The position numbers were made by a program, and so were the translations under genes. Positions 16,973-24,970 of a stretch of DNA of 64,000 nucleotides are shown in pieces. Numbering within the stretch: position 1 is the first letter of the stretch; each line of letters begins with the position of its first letter. Under the pieces are notes generated by a model. That model ran no database searches. It was given only the letters and a program-made list of their open reading frames with translations, and was not told the DNA's origin. Origin of the DNA: a virus; IMG/VR virus record IMGVR_UViG_3300034104_003402, positions 1-64,000 of that record; one strand, written 5' to 3'.

Positions 16973-17011
16973 TGCTGCTCCTTGTAAATTTTATACTCTT
17001 GCCGCTAGGTA

Positions 17012-17019
17012 GTATTTAG
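17012..17019 (-). promoter_or_regulatory. Late promoter (CTAAATACTA)
   Basis: ACTAAATACTACC on the minus strand, 40 bases before the ATG at 16972 with AAGGAG between. One of the best matches to the extended T4 late consensus. Confidence 0.6.
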
Positions 17020-17025
17020 TTAAAT

Positions 17026-17286
17026 TTATCCCTTGGCTTTCTTCCAAAGGTCTGCATCAGCGGTTCTTCGGGTTTTCCCACCTGTCAGGAACGAATTAAC
17101 TCTAGCCAAAGCCCATTGCTGAGGAGTTGCACCTGGACGATGCCCGCCCTTCCAAGCCGCCATACCTCGGTCATACACTTGTTTTAAAATTCCATATGAA
17201 ACACCAGATTGCTTGGCTTTGTTTTGTAAAGCCTTTTTGCTTTCTGTTAATTCTAGTTCAGTTTTTAAATCTTTAAAGCGTTTCAT
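17026..17286 (-). CDS. DUF5824-like small phage protein
   Basis: An 86-residue protein. The segments SGVSYGILKQVYDRGMAAWK, GHRPGATPQQWALARVNSFL and TGGKTRRTADADLW are the signature of a small protein conserved across T4-like phages of aquatic hosts (DUF5824). The start MKRFKDLKTELELTE again resembles a capsid-targeting peptide. It begins one base after the stop of the 996-residue multidomain gene, so the two are made together. Function unknown. The compact basic fold and the company of virion-associated multidomain proteins suggest packaging into the particle. Confidence 0.7.
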   Translation of the reverse strand: MKRFKDLKTELELTESKKALQNKAKQSGVSYGILKQVYDRGMAAWKGGHRPGATPQQWALARVNSFLTGGKTRRTADADLWKKAKG

Positions 17287-17287
17287 G

Positions 17288-20278
17288 TCATTTCTCCGGA
17301 TTGTGTCCCCAAATCTTAAGGGCTAGTAGTTTACGAGTTGGTTCGCCTTTATCGTCACGAAGTGGGCCTTTGGCTCCCTTCATGCGGCTGATAAATGAAA
17401 TTTGCTTGTTTGCCCATTTCCAGTCTCCTGTCTGCCAATCATCTTTTTTCTTGCCAAGCATTCGGACAATAGCACGAGCCGAATCGCGTCCCGAGGTAAT
17501 CTTACCTCCACCAGTTCCTGCTTTGCCTGCTTCCTTACGAGACAATCCTGCCGCTTTCCCATCTTCTGAATCTATAAAATTCTGAAGTTCTTTGGCTCCC
17601 ATGTTCACAAGTTTAGACCATTCTTTGTAGATACGATCTTTTTCTTCATCATCAGTTTCTTCTGCGACTTGACCGGGTGTATCTTTAGCGTAAGTTTTAC
17701 GAATCTTGTTGGTTCCAATTTCCAACACTTCTTTGTAAATCTTTCTGGCAAAACTGTTTTCATCGGTATGCTCATACATCATCCACTCAAACTCTTGTTC
17801 TAGAGTGGAGGAAACTTTAGGAGCGTGTTCCGCATACATGGCTCGCTTCTGTTCTTCGATATACACTTCCCATGCGGTTTGTTCTTCAGGGCTTCCTGCT
17901 TTAGCCTGCATATGACGAGCCTTTTCGATTCGGGTTGCAATTTTGTCGCAATCATCCAAGCGAACCGCCTCATCTAAAATTTCTTGCAGTTCAAATGCTT
18001 CTGCTTTGGTTCCAAACTTTTTCGCAAACGCTACAGAATACTTGGAACGGCGAGCAGTTTTTTCGGGGTCGCCTGGTAGTTTTTTCCAAGCCTTTGGGTC
18101 TGAATCTGAACGAGCCTTACGAGCAGCAAACTGTTGAACTCTAGCCTTGGCATCCGCTTGACTTAATCCTGAAACATATTTCTTTGGTAATCCAGTTTCT
18201 TTATCTTTTGGGCTTGCAGGGGCTTTTCCTTCAATCATTGCGAACTCCTCTGTTTTTGGTTCTGGTTTTGCAGCAGCCATATCTTTCGGGTCAACTTGCA
18301 TACCAGTTTGACGCAAGAAACGAAGTCCTATCAAAACTTTGTATTCCATGTGCTGTCTGTTAGTTAATGAAAACTTAACATTCTTGTATTCTCTGCCGCC
18401 AAATTTCACATCCATGAATACAACAGGACGAATTTCTCGTTCTTCAGTTCCACCTCGCTTAATCTTGATTCGACTAGCGATATCTTTGGTTATGGTTTTA
18501 TCGTTAATTTTAAAGGTTACAGTATGATTCTTTTCGTTAATCTTGATATCTTTTGCATCAATAGAATTGTAACCGCTATTGCCGGTATCCACTTTCGCGT
18601 TGTATTCTACTCCATCAACCGTAATCTTTTCTGATACTGCAACATTACTGAATAGTTTCCAATTACTTTTATTACCTACATGTTCAATCAAAGCATCCAT
18701 CAAACCTTGACCTTCCACTTCTTTGGTTGGTTTGCCTCCATCGTATAGCGTGTAAACATTACCGCTACCAGGTGAAGCGTTCATCTCGATGATATAAGGT
18801 TTACCGTCAACTACAACATGGTCAACGCCAACATAATAGCACTTACTCACAAGTGCAACCTTTTCTACAAGTTCAATCTCTTCTGGAGATAACTTGAATG
18901 CGCCCCCTGAGGAACCCCTAGCAATATTGGTTCGGAAGTCTCCCTTAGCCTTGTCCCGCTTTGCACAAGCAAAAATCTTGCCATTTAATACGATGCTACG
19001 AACATCGTTCTTAAAGCCTGGCAGGAACTCTTGCAGAATTACTTCTGCACCAAACTTCCACAGGGATTGTAGAACCGAGCGTAGTGACTTCTCGCTTTCA
19101 ATAATAGAAACACCGATACCTTCTGCTCCTGTAACAGTTTTAACTACTACAGGATACTTGCCGCCGATAGCCTTCATCGCGTTTTCCACGGAGTCTTCAT
19201 CGGAAACAAATGCAGTTCTTGGGTGTGGCAGGTTATACTTCTGAAGGGCAAGAGCGGTTTGCAGTTTGTTTGCACACAACTCCATTGCTCCCTTCTCGTT
19301 AACCATGAACACACCGTTATTTTGTAGAATTGTGGCGAGACCAATTCCAAGTTCCGAGTTCATTACACCGCCACGCACAAAGCAAAGAGTGTCACGCGGG
19401 CTTATGGTAATCTTTTTCTTTTCTTCGCCTTCAGTAATCTGAATGACTATCTTATCTCCGTTTGCTTCCATCGGATTGATGTGAGCATACTTCATCTTTA
19501 CAGTATGGAGTTCTATGCCCTTTTTCTTGCAAGACTTTTCCATCTTTTCAATGCTTGAGCCGTCTGTGCTGCCTTCAGCGGAAGTCAGACAAAGCAGAGT
19601 TACATCAGATGACTTTTCTTCCCATAGCCATTCTTCCTTTAGTTGCATTCCCTTTTTCACGGCCATGAATATCTTCTTGGCATCCGCCTTGCTCACATGA
19701 GCAGGAACTCCTTTAAGGAACGCATCGTAATCGCCGTCAAACACCGCCTTACGCATCTTGGATGCCGACATGCCCTGCACACCTTCCGCATCAGGGTCGC
19801 GGTTGCCAGCACTAATCACCTTGAAGTCTGAGAACTTGTAGCCCTCGGTGCTTTTTGGGTCAAGGTCAATGTATTGCTTAATCTTGTTGTATTCCGCGAT
19901 GTGGTCTGCGCCAGTCACAATGTGAACGCGAGTATATCCTGCATCACTCAACTTTTGTGCAATAGCATAAGGCCCTGCAACTGTCTTGCCGTCCTTGTTT
20001 GGAAAAGGCTTTGGCATCAGTTGGAACTTCATCTTTGGGAAGAACTTCTTTAAAGTCTCAAGTTTAGTTTTCGCGTCTAGCGGATTCTTCTTTGGGTCTT
20101 GTGAGTATGAAGCGTAAACACAGAACTCTGCACCAATCTTTTGTGCTTCCGTCATCACTTTGTTTACAAGAACTTCGTGTCCTGTGGTTGGAGGATTAAA
20201 GCGTCCAACGCCAATAACAATTGACTTTTCTTTCTTCGGGGCTTCGGTGATGAGTTGTGAGAGTTTTTTCACTTCCAT
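17288..20278 (-). CDS. Nucleotidyltransferase / ATP-grasp ligase / aspartic-type protease fusion
   Basis: A 996-residue protein of at least four parts. Residues 18-210 form an adenylyl/cytidylyltransferase-like fold (GRFNPPTTGH at 25-34, GMSASKMR near 170). Residues 225-520 are a RimK-type ATP-grasp ligase with the ATP-binding core around 355-400 and YIIEMNASPGSG at 495-506. Residues 540-665 resemble the retropepsin-like RimB/ATP-dependent zinc-protease domain (VDTGNSGYNS at 563-572, VLIGLRFL at 648). The rest is lysine-rich and ends with a domain featuring SGRDSARAIVRML. The N-terminus LSQLITEA looks like a cleavable capsid-targeting peptide. ATP-grasp plus RimB-like protease suggests peptide or amino-acid tagging and untagging of a protein, perhaps on proteins delivered by the virion; this is inference. 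It overlaps the next upstream gene by 10 bases. Confidence 0.8.
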   Translation of the reverse strand: MEVKKLSQLITEAPKKEKSIVIGVGRFNPPTTGHEVLVNKVMTEAQKIGAEFCVYASYSQDPKKNPLDAKTKLETLKKFFPKMKFQLMPKPFPNKDGKTVAGPYAIAQKLSDAGYTRVHIVTGADHIAEYNKIKQYIDLDPKSTEGYKFSDFKVISAGNRDPDAEGVQGMSASKMRKAVFDGDYDAFLKGVPAHVSKADAKKIFMAVKKGMQLKEEWLWEEKSSDVTLLCLTSAEGSTDGSSIEKMEKSCKKKGIELHTVKMKYAHINPMEANGDKIVIQITEGEEKKKITISPRDTLCFVRGGVMNSELGIGLATILQNNGVFMVNEKGAMELCANKLQTALALQKYNLPHPRTAFVSDEDSVENAMKAIGGKYPVVVKTVTGAEGIGVSIIESEKSLRSVLQSLWKFGAEVILQEFLPGFKNDVRSIVLNGKIFACAKRDKAKGDFRTNIARGSSGGAFKLSPEEIELVEKVALVSKCYYVGVDHVVVDGKPYIIEMNASPGSGNVYTLYDGGKPTKEVEGQGLMDALIEHVGNKSNWKLFSNVAVSEKITVDGVEYNAKVDTGNSGYNSIDAKDIKINEKNHTVTFKINDKTITKDIASRIKIKRGGTEEREIRPVVFMDVKFGGREYKNVKFSLTNRQHMEYKVLIGLRFLRQTGMQVDPKDMAAAKPEPKTEEFAMIEGKAPASPKDKETGLPKKYVSGLSQADAKARVQQFAARKARSDSDPKAWKKLPGDPEKTARRSKYSVAFAKKFGTKAEAFELQEILDEAVRLDDCDKIATRIEKARHMQAKAGSPEEQTAWEVYIEEQKRAMYAEHAPKVSSTLEQEFEWMMYEHTDENSFARKIYKEVLEIGTNKIRKTYAKDTPGQVAEETDDEEKDRIYKEWSKLVNMGAKELQNFIDSEDGKAAGLSRKEAGKAGTGGGKITSGRDSARAIVRMLGKKKDDWQTGDWKWANKQISFISRMKGAKGPLRDDKGEPTRKLLALKIWGHNPEK

Positions 20279-21483
20279 TCCTTTGCTAGATTAAAGTTGT
20301 TGCGCGAGAACTCGTTGCGGTCAACAAGTTTCACGATACTACATGTCTTACCACAAACTGCTACGAAACCTTCAGGTGCAGTTGGACGATATCCATCCTT
20401 GTCTGCAATAAAGGTTGAGACAGTTTGGGTAAGAGAAAGTTTAGAGATGACCAATCCTTTAGCCTTTGCAAGCATGGCATGCAACCCAAACAGGCGGTCA
20501 ATTTGAGAAGCGTAGGCTTTAAGATACTTCGTGATACGAACCATCTTTTCCGCTTTTTCGTCTTTCTTGCTTTGAGTCTTCAAGGCTTCCGCTTCAGCAG
20601 CAAGTTTAGCCTGCACGAAAACGGAAAATCCGTTTGTGGTATTATTGCTCAACCCTGCCTTAACAGTGGAGTTGATGTATTGTGAAACATACTCAGCGGC
20701 TTCACTCTTCAAGAAAGAAAGTAGAGCAGACTTAAGATTTGCACCTTCGGCTTCAATCTTTTTTGTTAAGTCAACTATTTGCTTTTCTTCCGAGGTTTGA
20801 AGAAGCAGGTTCTTTGGAAGTGTTGGAACTTTCGCATCCACTACCCATACCGCTGTGGAAGTTCCCATCGCAGGAACACCAGGCGACCATGAACCACGCT
20901 CTTTGATATCTCCGCTGCCACTCCACTTGGTGTGAAATACCACACCTATCTTTGCTGCTGCAACTTCTGCTGCTGCTGGCGAATCTGTGGGAATAGCATA
21001 GGTGATGGTGTTCGGTCGGAACACAATGTAGTCTCTACCATCAATTGTTTGTGTTTTCTTTTCGCCTTGAGTAAACAGCAAATCGCCCCAAGCCACACCA
21101 CGAATGTTCAACGGCTTGAACAGTTTCAGAGCGGCGATTAGTTTATCTACCACGCCGCCTTCATGGTTCTTGCGAATGTCGGCTTCAGTATAGTTAACTT
21201 TGGAAGTCTTGGAAAAGAAAGACTTGGTGGCAACAAAAAACTTCTTGGTTTCAGGATGTATACCAGTAATGATAGCAGGAGCCCCGTCCCACTTGGTGGA
21301 TACATTCAGAGAAGCGGTTTGTTTTCCGCCTGCGGAAATACCACTAACGACATCTTTCAGAATTTTGATGGAGGTCTGTAAGCCAGCCCAACCATTTTCG
21401 AACATGCCGTCTTCAAGATGGCTAATATGTCCGTTGGACTCTTTTATAAAATTAGGGGTTGCGTGTGTGGAAAATGATAGCAT
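20269..21483 (-). CDS. Ligase-like nucleotidyltransferase (DUF6267-like)
   Basis: A 404-residue protein conserved in aquatic T4-like phages. It carries the covalent-nucleotidyltransferase pattern of DNA/RNA ligases: STKWDGAPAIITG (KxDG motif I, about residue 64), FVATKSFF, GVAWGDLLF, IGVVFHTKWSG, and a late KLVDRNEFSRNNF that could act as motif V. The lysine of KWDG would be the adenylated residue. There is no HhH or OB domain recognisable. A TATAAATA late promoter touches the 5' end, which suggests late expression and virion packaging rather than a replication role. Ligase fold is inferred from motifs; activity and substrate are unknown. Confidence 0.65.
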   Translation of the reverse strand: MLSFSTHATPNFIKESNGHISHLEDGMFENGWAGLQTSIKILKDVVSGISAGGKQTASLNVSTKWDGAPAIITGIHPETKKFFVATKSFFSKTSKVNYTEADIRKNHEGGVVDKLIAALKLFKPLNIRGVAWGDLLFTQGEKKTQTIDGRDYIVFRPNTITYAIPTDSPAAAEVAAAKIGVVFHTKWSGSGDIKERGSWSPGVPAMGTSTAVWVVDAKVPTLPKNLLLQTSEEKQIVDLTKKIEAEGANLKSALLSFLKSEAAEYVSQYINSTVKAGLSNNTTNGFSVFVQAKLAAEAEALKTQSKKDEKAEKMVRITKYLKAYASQIDRLFGLHAMLAKAKGLVISKLSLTQTVSTFIADKDGYRPTAPEGFVAVCGKTCSIVKLVDRNEFSRNNFNLAKEWK

Positions 21484-21489
21484 ACCCCA

Positions 21490-21497
21490 TATTTATA
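21490..21497 (-). promoter_or_regulatory. T4-type late promoter (TATAAATA)
   Basis: GTATAAATATGG on the minus strand, a few bases upstream of the start at 21483. Exact match to the T4 late core. Confidence 0.6.
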
Positions 21498-22004
21498 CTA
21501 TTCCTCAATCCACCTAGACCAAGTTTTGGGGCCCAAATGGTCAATAATTGTCATCACAATCATCTTCCTGTTAGGCACGATTGGGGGCTTGGCTAAGGGC
21601 ATCTTAGCCTCCTGCGGGGTTCGGTTAGCCTTCTTGTAGTTACACTTACGGCAAGAAGCCACAAGATTCTTCCATTCAAACTTACCACCACGGCTTACCG
21701 GCATTACATGGTCTACTGTTCCGTTGGCTGCGTTCAGCGAGCACCCACAATACTGACATTCATACTTGTCACGACGGAATACCCCCTTACGGGTGGCTCC
21801 CTTTACCCGATACGGCAAATTTACATACTCCACCAACACAATAGCGGTTGGGAGTTGATAGTGACCTCGTGGGGTAGGGATGCGATAGTAGTCTTCGTGA
21901 CCGTAGGGCTTCTCGGCTCGACCTGAACAAAGCAGGTTAACCGCTCGCTTCCAATCAATCACATTTAAGACTTCCTCGCTAGCGTTGAGGAGGAGAACCT
22001 TCAA
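21498..22004 (-). CDS. HNH endonuclease
   Basis: A 168-residue protein with a compact HNH nuclease domain: CQYCGCSL, then GTVDHVMPVSRGGKFEWKNL and VASCRKCNYKKANRTPQEA. The two CxxC pairs would hold a structural zinc, and the His of VDHV would be catalytic. The N-terminal 60 residues (LLNASEEVLNVIDWKRAVNL) match the free-standing HNH family found in bacteria and phages (McrA/RloC-like layout). It could be a homing or host-DNA-degrading enzyme; there is no intron here that would make it a homing partner. It starts 5 bases after the stop of the next gene upstream. Confidence 0.88.
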   Translation of the reverse strand: MKVLLLNASEEVLNVIDWKRAVNLLCSGRAEKPYGHEDYYRIPTPRGHYQLPTAIVLVEYVNLPYRVKGATRKGVFRRDKYECQYCGCSLNAANGTVDHVMPVSRGGKFEWKNLVASCRKCNYKKANRTPQEAKMPLAKPPIVPNRKMIVMTIIDHLGPKTWSRWIEE

Positions 22005-22008
22005 GGAG

Positions 22009-22365
22009 TTAACCCTTCAGCAGTTGCGGATTGGTGTCCTGTTCCATCTCTTGGTTGAACAAGTTGATCTCTTCCTGTTCGTCCTTGATGATGGCGTAAA
22101 CTTCAGACTTGAAACAAATTGCCAATGCTTGATCGTTCTCAGTCATAAGAGTCATGTATCCTCCAGCAATCACTCGATCTCCCTTTTGAATTGGAAATGC
22201 TTCAGGCTGACGAGCAAACGAGAAATTTCTACCGTCGCCACCAACAGGCTGAGGAGCAAATGGGGCTTGACCCACCGCATATACAGTTCCTTCAAAAGCC
22301 TCTCCAGGCTTAACTTTGTTGCGATCAACCTTCACAATAACATATTCAGTATTTGGGATAAGCAT
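22009..22365 (-). CDS. Small beta-barrel protein, possibly GroES-like
   Basis: A 118-residue protein with VIVKVDRNKVKPGEAFEGTV and IQKGDRVIAGGYMTLMTEND, then CFKSEVYAIIKDEQ. The spacing of GxV, VxxGDRV and YAII loosely follows the GroES/gp31 co-chaperonin barrel, but the family call is weak. A clearer GroES-like gene lies at 40070-40333. The C-terminal 25 residues are acidic and Gln/Asn-rich. It starts with AGGAG 6 bases before ATG and lies between a tRNA and the HNH gene. Confidence 0.5.
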   Translation of the reverse strand: MLIPNTEYVIVKVDRNKVKPGEAFEGTVYAVGQAPFAPQPVGGDGRNFSFARQPEAFPIQKGDRVIAGGYMTLMTENDQALAICFKSEVYAIIKDEQEEINLFNQEMEQDTNPQLLKG

Positions 22366-22392
22366 TATATTCTCCTTGTTTTAGTATCTAGT

Positions 22393-22465
22393 AGGAGTGC
22401 CAGGATTCGAACCTGTTCCAATCGGGTATAAACCAATCTGGGCCAACCAAAGACCCCCCACTCCC
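22393..22465 (-). tRNA. tRNA, anticodon UAU (Ile, AUA codons)
   Basis: A 73-base cloverleaf with a 7-bp acceptor stem closed by G1-U72, a D arm GGGT/GCCC, anticodon stem ATTGG/CCGAT around TTTATAC, and T loop TTCGAAT. The anticodon reads UAU. Position 8 is G rather than the usual U and the T stem has one mismatch, so the assignment is less sure than for the others. Confidence 0.65.
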
Positions 22466-22466
22466 G

Positions 22467-22703
22467 TTAAGTAAAAATCACGCGAGACTTTTTGTTTGCT
22501 ACATGACCTGATTCCGTCTTGATGAGATAGTTGCTCTTCTGTCTGTCCTCATCATTACCTAATCGGTAATTCACTTCTGTGATTCCCTTGTCGCGTAAAG
22601 TCGGTGTGATGTTACTTGCCAACTGAGCAACAATAGTTTCTGACAAGGCTGCTGCGGTAGCCTCATCGGTGTTCAGCGGAATATCAATGTGAAGTCGGAA
22701 CAT
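22467..22703 (-). CDS. Small conserved protein, unknown
   Basis: A 78-residue protein starting MFRLHIDIPLNTDEATAAAL, with an amphipathic helix (ALSETIVAQLASNITPTLRD) and a basic end. The beta-alpha-beta pattern is of a small ACT-like or ferredoxin-like fold, but no family is recognised. A sigma70-like promoter lies 7 bases upstream. The tRNA at 22393 follows its stop by one base, so both probably share this promoter. Confidence 0.55.
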   Translation of the reverse strand: MFRLHIDIPLNTDEATAAALSETIVAQLASNITPTLRDKGITEVNYRLGNDEDRQKSNYLIKTESGHVANKKSRVIFT

Positions 22704-22709
22704 GGATGT

Positions 22710-22737
22710 ATTATATCTTATTGTTTGGCTTCGTCAA
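22710..22737 (-). promoter_or_regulatory. Sigma70-like early promoter
   Basis: TTGACG (22732-22737), 16 bases, TATAAT (22710-22715) on the minus strand, ahead of the 78-residue gene and the tRNA. It overlaps the 3' end of gp41. Confidence 0.8.
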
Positions 22738-24158
22738 GACCAATCAGCAAAATCTCTCTTTTTATTAAACTTCTCACCCATGCGTTCACGGAAAGTTTTA
22801 AATTCTCCCGAGTCTTCATCATCCGTATCCTTGGACTCGGTAATATTAATAATTCCGCGTTGAGCCGATTCATCCAAGTCAAACAGTTTCATTTTGCTGC
22901 GGTCAATTCCGACAACGAAGCGTCGGTTAGATGCAGGATCAGCATAACGGTTCTTCAACTGCTTCACCATAATCTGACCAAGACCCTGAAGTTCTTCGGT
23001 TGAAACCAAAGCAAACATGAAATCTGCGGTTTGTGGTAGACCGAACGATTCACTAGTATCTGTCAACTCAACATCCGTGCTAGAGAAGCCAGAACGATTA
23101 GTTTGAGTTGCCGTAAAGATGGGAACACCAGTCTCCACCGCAAGACCGCGCAGTTCCTCTGCAATAGCCTTGATGAATGTATATGAGTTTACTGTAGCAC
23201 TCTGTTTCATACGAGAAGATGCACAAATGTTTAAGTAGTCGATAAAAATAATTTCAGGAACAAAGTTCTTCTTCAAACGCAGTTCATCCAACAGATGCTT
23301 GAAGTGCATTACTGAAGCACTCGCTGTCGGATACTCTTTGATAATCAGTTTCCCCGTAGTCTGTTCCATAATACGCTTCATTTTGCGGTCGTAGATATCC
23401 TTGGGCAAAGCCTTCAGATCATCTAAACTAGTATCCATCAGATTGGCATCAATGCGTTCAGCAATACGCTCTTCCGCCATTTCGCAAGTTATATACAGCA
23501 CATTCTTACCTTGCATCAGACAATTTGCAGCATGGTGACAGAGGAACAAAGACTTACCCACGCCCGTGCCCGCGAGACACACATTCAGAGTTTTGTATGG
23601 AGTTCCATTGTTGGTAATTTTGTTCATCAGGTCAAGATCAAACGGAATACGCTTCTCTACGGTGTGATAGAAGTCGTATCGCTTGTCTGCATCACCAATG
23701 AAATCGTGACCGATATGAGAATCAAAACTAACTGCAAGAGCAGTAGAAAGAATGCTTGGAATAGCAGTTTTAGTTTTGTCTTTGGACTTTCCATCAATAA
23801 TCTGAATGGATTCCATGATGCCATTATAGAGTGCCTTTTCTTTACAGAAGTTTTCTGTGTTGTCTAGCAACCATTGTGTGTCGGGAGCATCATGTGTCTT
23901 AAAACTCTTGATGATTTCTCGAATAGATTTGAACTCGGTTTCGCTTAAATCATCGCGCTTTCCCAAGTCGATAAGCAGACTTTCAACACTTGGCTTGGCG
24001 TTGTATTGAGTGTAAAACTCGCTCACACAATCGTAGATAACCCGCTCGTCACGCTCATTGAAATACTCGGGCTTCAAGAACGGTAGAACTTTTCTACCAA
24101 ACTCCTCATCGTGGAGCAGGGAACGAAGAATTAAAATTTCTGTTCTGTCAGCAGACAT
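22734..24158 (-). CDS. 41: Replicative DNA helicase gp41
   Basis: A DnaB-family hexameric 5'-3' helicase, the fork motor of T4-type replication and partner of primase gp61. It has an N-terminal helical domain, Walker A GTGVGKSLF, and Walker B IIFIDYLNI. TQTNRSGF and FALVSTEELQGLGQIMVKQL complete the RecA-like core, and the C-terminal tail is acidic then basic. The ATG at 24158 (MSADRTEIL) is preferred, since the upstream in-frame codons overlap the -10 box of the promoter. Length (474 residues) matches gp41. It is separated from uvsX by the glycan island. Confidence 0.93.
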   Translation of the reverse strand: MSADRTEILILRSLLHDEEFGRKVLPFLKPEYFNERDERVIYDCVSEFYTQYNAKPSVESLLIDLGKRDDLSETEFKSIREIIKSFKTHDAPDTQWLLDNTENFCKEKALYNGIMESIQIIDGKSKDKTKTAIPSILSTALAVSFDSHIGHDFIGDADKRYDFYHTVEKRIPFDLDLMNKITNNGTPYKTLNVCLAGTGVGKSLFLCHHAANCLMQGKNVLYITCEMAEERIAERIDANLMDTSLDDLKALPKDIYDRKMKRIMEQTTGKLIIKEYPTASASVMHFKHLLDELRLKKNFVPEIIFIDYLNICASSRMKQSATVNSYTFIKAIAEELRGLAVETGVPIFTATQTNRSGFSSTDVELTDTSESFGLPQTADFMFALVSTEELQGLGQIMVKQLKNRYADPASNRRFVVGIDRSKMKLFDLDESAQRGIINITESKDTDDEDSGEFKTFRERMGEKFNKKRDFADWS

Positions 24159-24179
24159 CAGATGGGTTCTCGAACAATC

Positions 24180-24207
24180 AGTATACCCCAAATCCCCGAA
24201 AAGTCAA
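24180..24207 (-). promoter_or_regulatory. Sigma70-like early promoter for gp41
   Basis: TTGACT (24202-24207), 16 bases, TATACT (24180-24185) on the minus strand. The -35 box overlaps the stop of the last glycan-island gene. Confidence 0.75.
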
Positions 24208-24671
24208 GCAAACTTTTTCTGACAATCGTAGATAAAATCCGAGCAAACGGCTCCAAATCCGGTTTGATTATAAGCGGCTACAGATTCTTTAGAGAGAAGA
24301 GGAATAATGCACTTGGAAATCATAGAATTTGTTAAATCGTGCGACCAAATCCAACCATTACTTACAAGTGTATACCGATCAGATTCGTGACAAAAATATC
24401 GAACAGGCTGCATTAAAGATCTTTGAAAAATCCATTTGAGAGCGGCGTATTCCTTGACATGAATCCAAAGATATTCACGGCGTTGCCAAAGCCACTCCTC
24501 GGTCACAGGATACTGAGCGTAATCGTGACCTAGATGGGGTTGTTCGTTTTTCATACGCAGATCTATCTCTACATCATAGCCTGCATCAATTGCTTCTTGA
24601 ATGTAATCCAATGAGTTTTCACGCTCGGGAATAACTCCGTCAAGATTACCTCGGTGTGAAATGTAAATCAC
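24204..24671 (-). CDS. Glycerophosphodiester phosphodiesterase-like protein
   Basis: A 155-residue protein with the GDPD opening YISHRGNLDGVIPERENS and the catalytic DVEIDLRMK and LGHDYAQY segments. The His-Arg-Gly-Asn, Glu-x-Asp and His residues of the family's metal site are present. It is shorter than typical GDPD enzymes (about 240), and the C-terminal half of the barrel is not clear. In this cassette it may remodel a phosphodiester-linked sugar-alcohol during surface-glycan assembly; the exact substrate is unknown. Last gene of the glycan operon, overlapping the upstream HAD gene by 4 bases. Confidence 0.7.
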   Translation of the reverse strand: MIYISHRGNLDGVIPERENSLDYIQEAIDAGYDVEIDLRMKNEQPHLGHDYAQYPVTEEWLWQRREYLWIHVKEYAALKWIFQRSLMQPVRYFCHESDRYTLVSNGWIWSHDLTNSMISKCIIPLLSKESVAAYNQTGFGAVCSDFIYDCQKKFA

Positions 24672-24970
24672 GATAATTCCTCTATTCTTAAACTTTTGTC
24701 TTCAATGAATAGATCATAGTAAGGTTTATCGCATCTCAAATCGTGATGCTTTGCACCCCAATCTTCCAACTGCTGCTTGGTTAGATCATACCAGTCTATG
24801 CCACTTCGACTGCCTCTAGCCGTCCAATAGATGATGGTGTTTCCCTCGTCATATAAGCGATTAATCTTTTCTATGTTTTCAAGAATAGGCTTAGACTTCT
24901 TATACTCCCGAGGATGGTCAGGAGTAATGCAAATCGTTTCATCAATGTCAACAAATATGATTTTAGTCAT
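24668..24970 (-). CDS. HAD-superfamily phosphatase (capsule-type)
   Basis: A 100-residue HAD protein: IIFVDIDETIC carries the catalytic DxD, YWTARGSRS is motif II, and DKPYYDLFIEDKS contributes the C-terminal acidic residues. This minimal form (no cap domain) is the type found next to nucleotidyltransferases in capsule clusters, where it removes a phosphate from a sugar intermediate. Neighbours overlap on both sides by a few bases. The substrate is unknown, but pathway position next to the nucleotidyltransferase and the kinase/aldolase suggests a phosphorylated sugar. Confidence 0.8.
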   Translation of the reverse strand: MTKIIFVDIDETICITPDHPREYKKSKPILENIEKINRLYDEGNTIIYWTARGSRSGIDWYDLTKQQLEDWGAKHHDLRCDKPYYDLFIEDKSLRIEELS

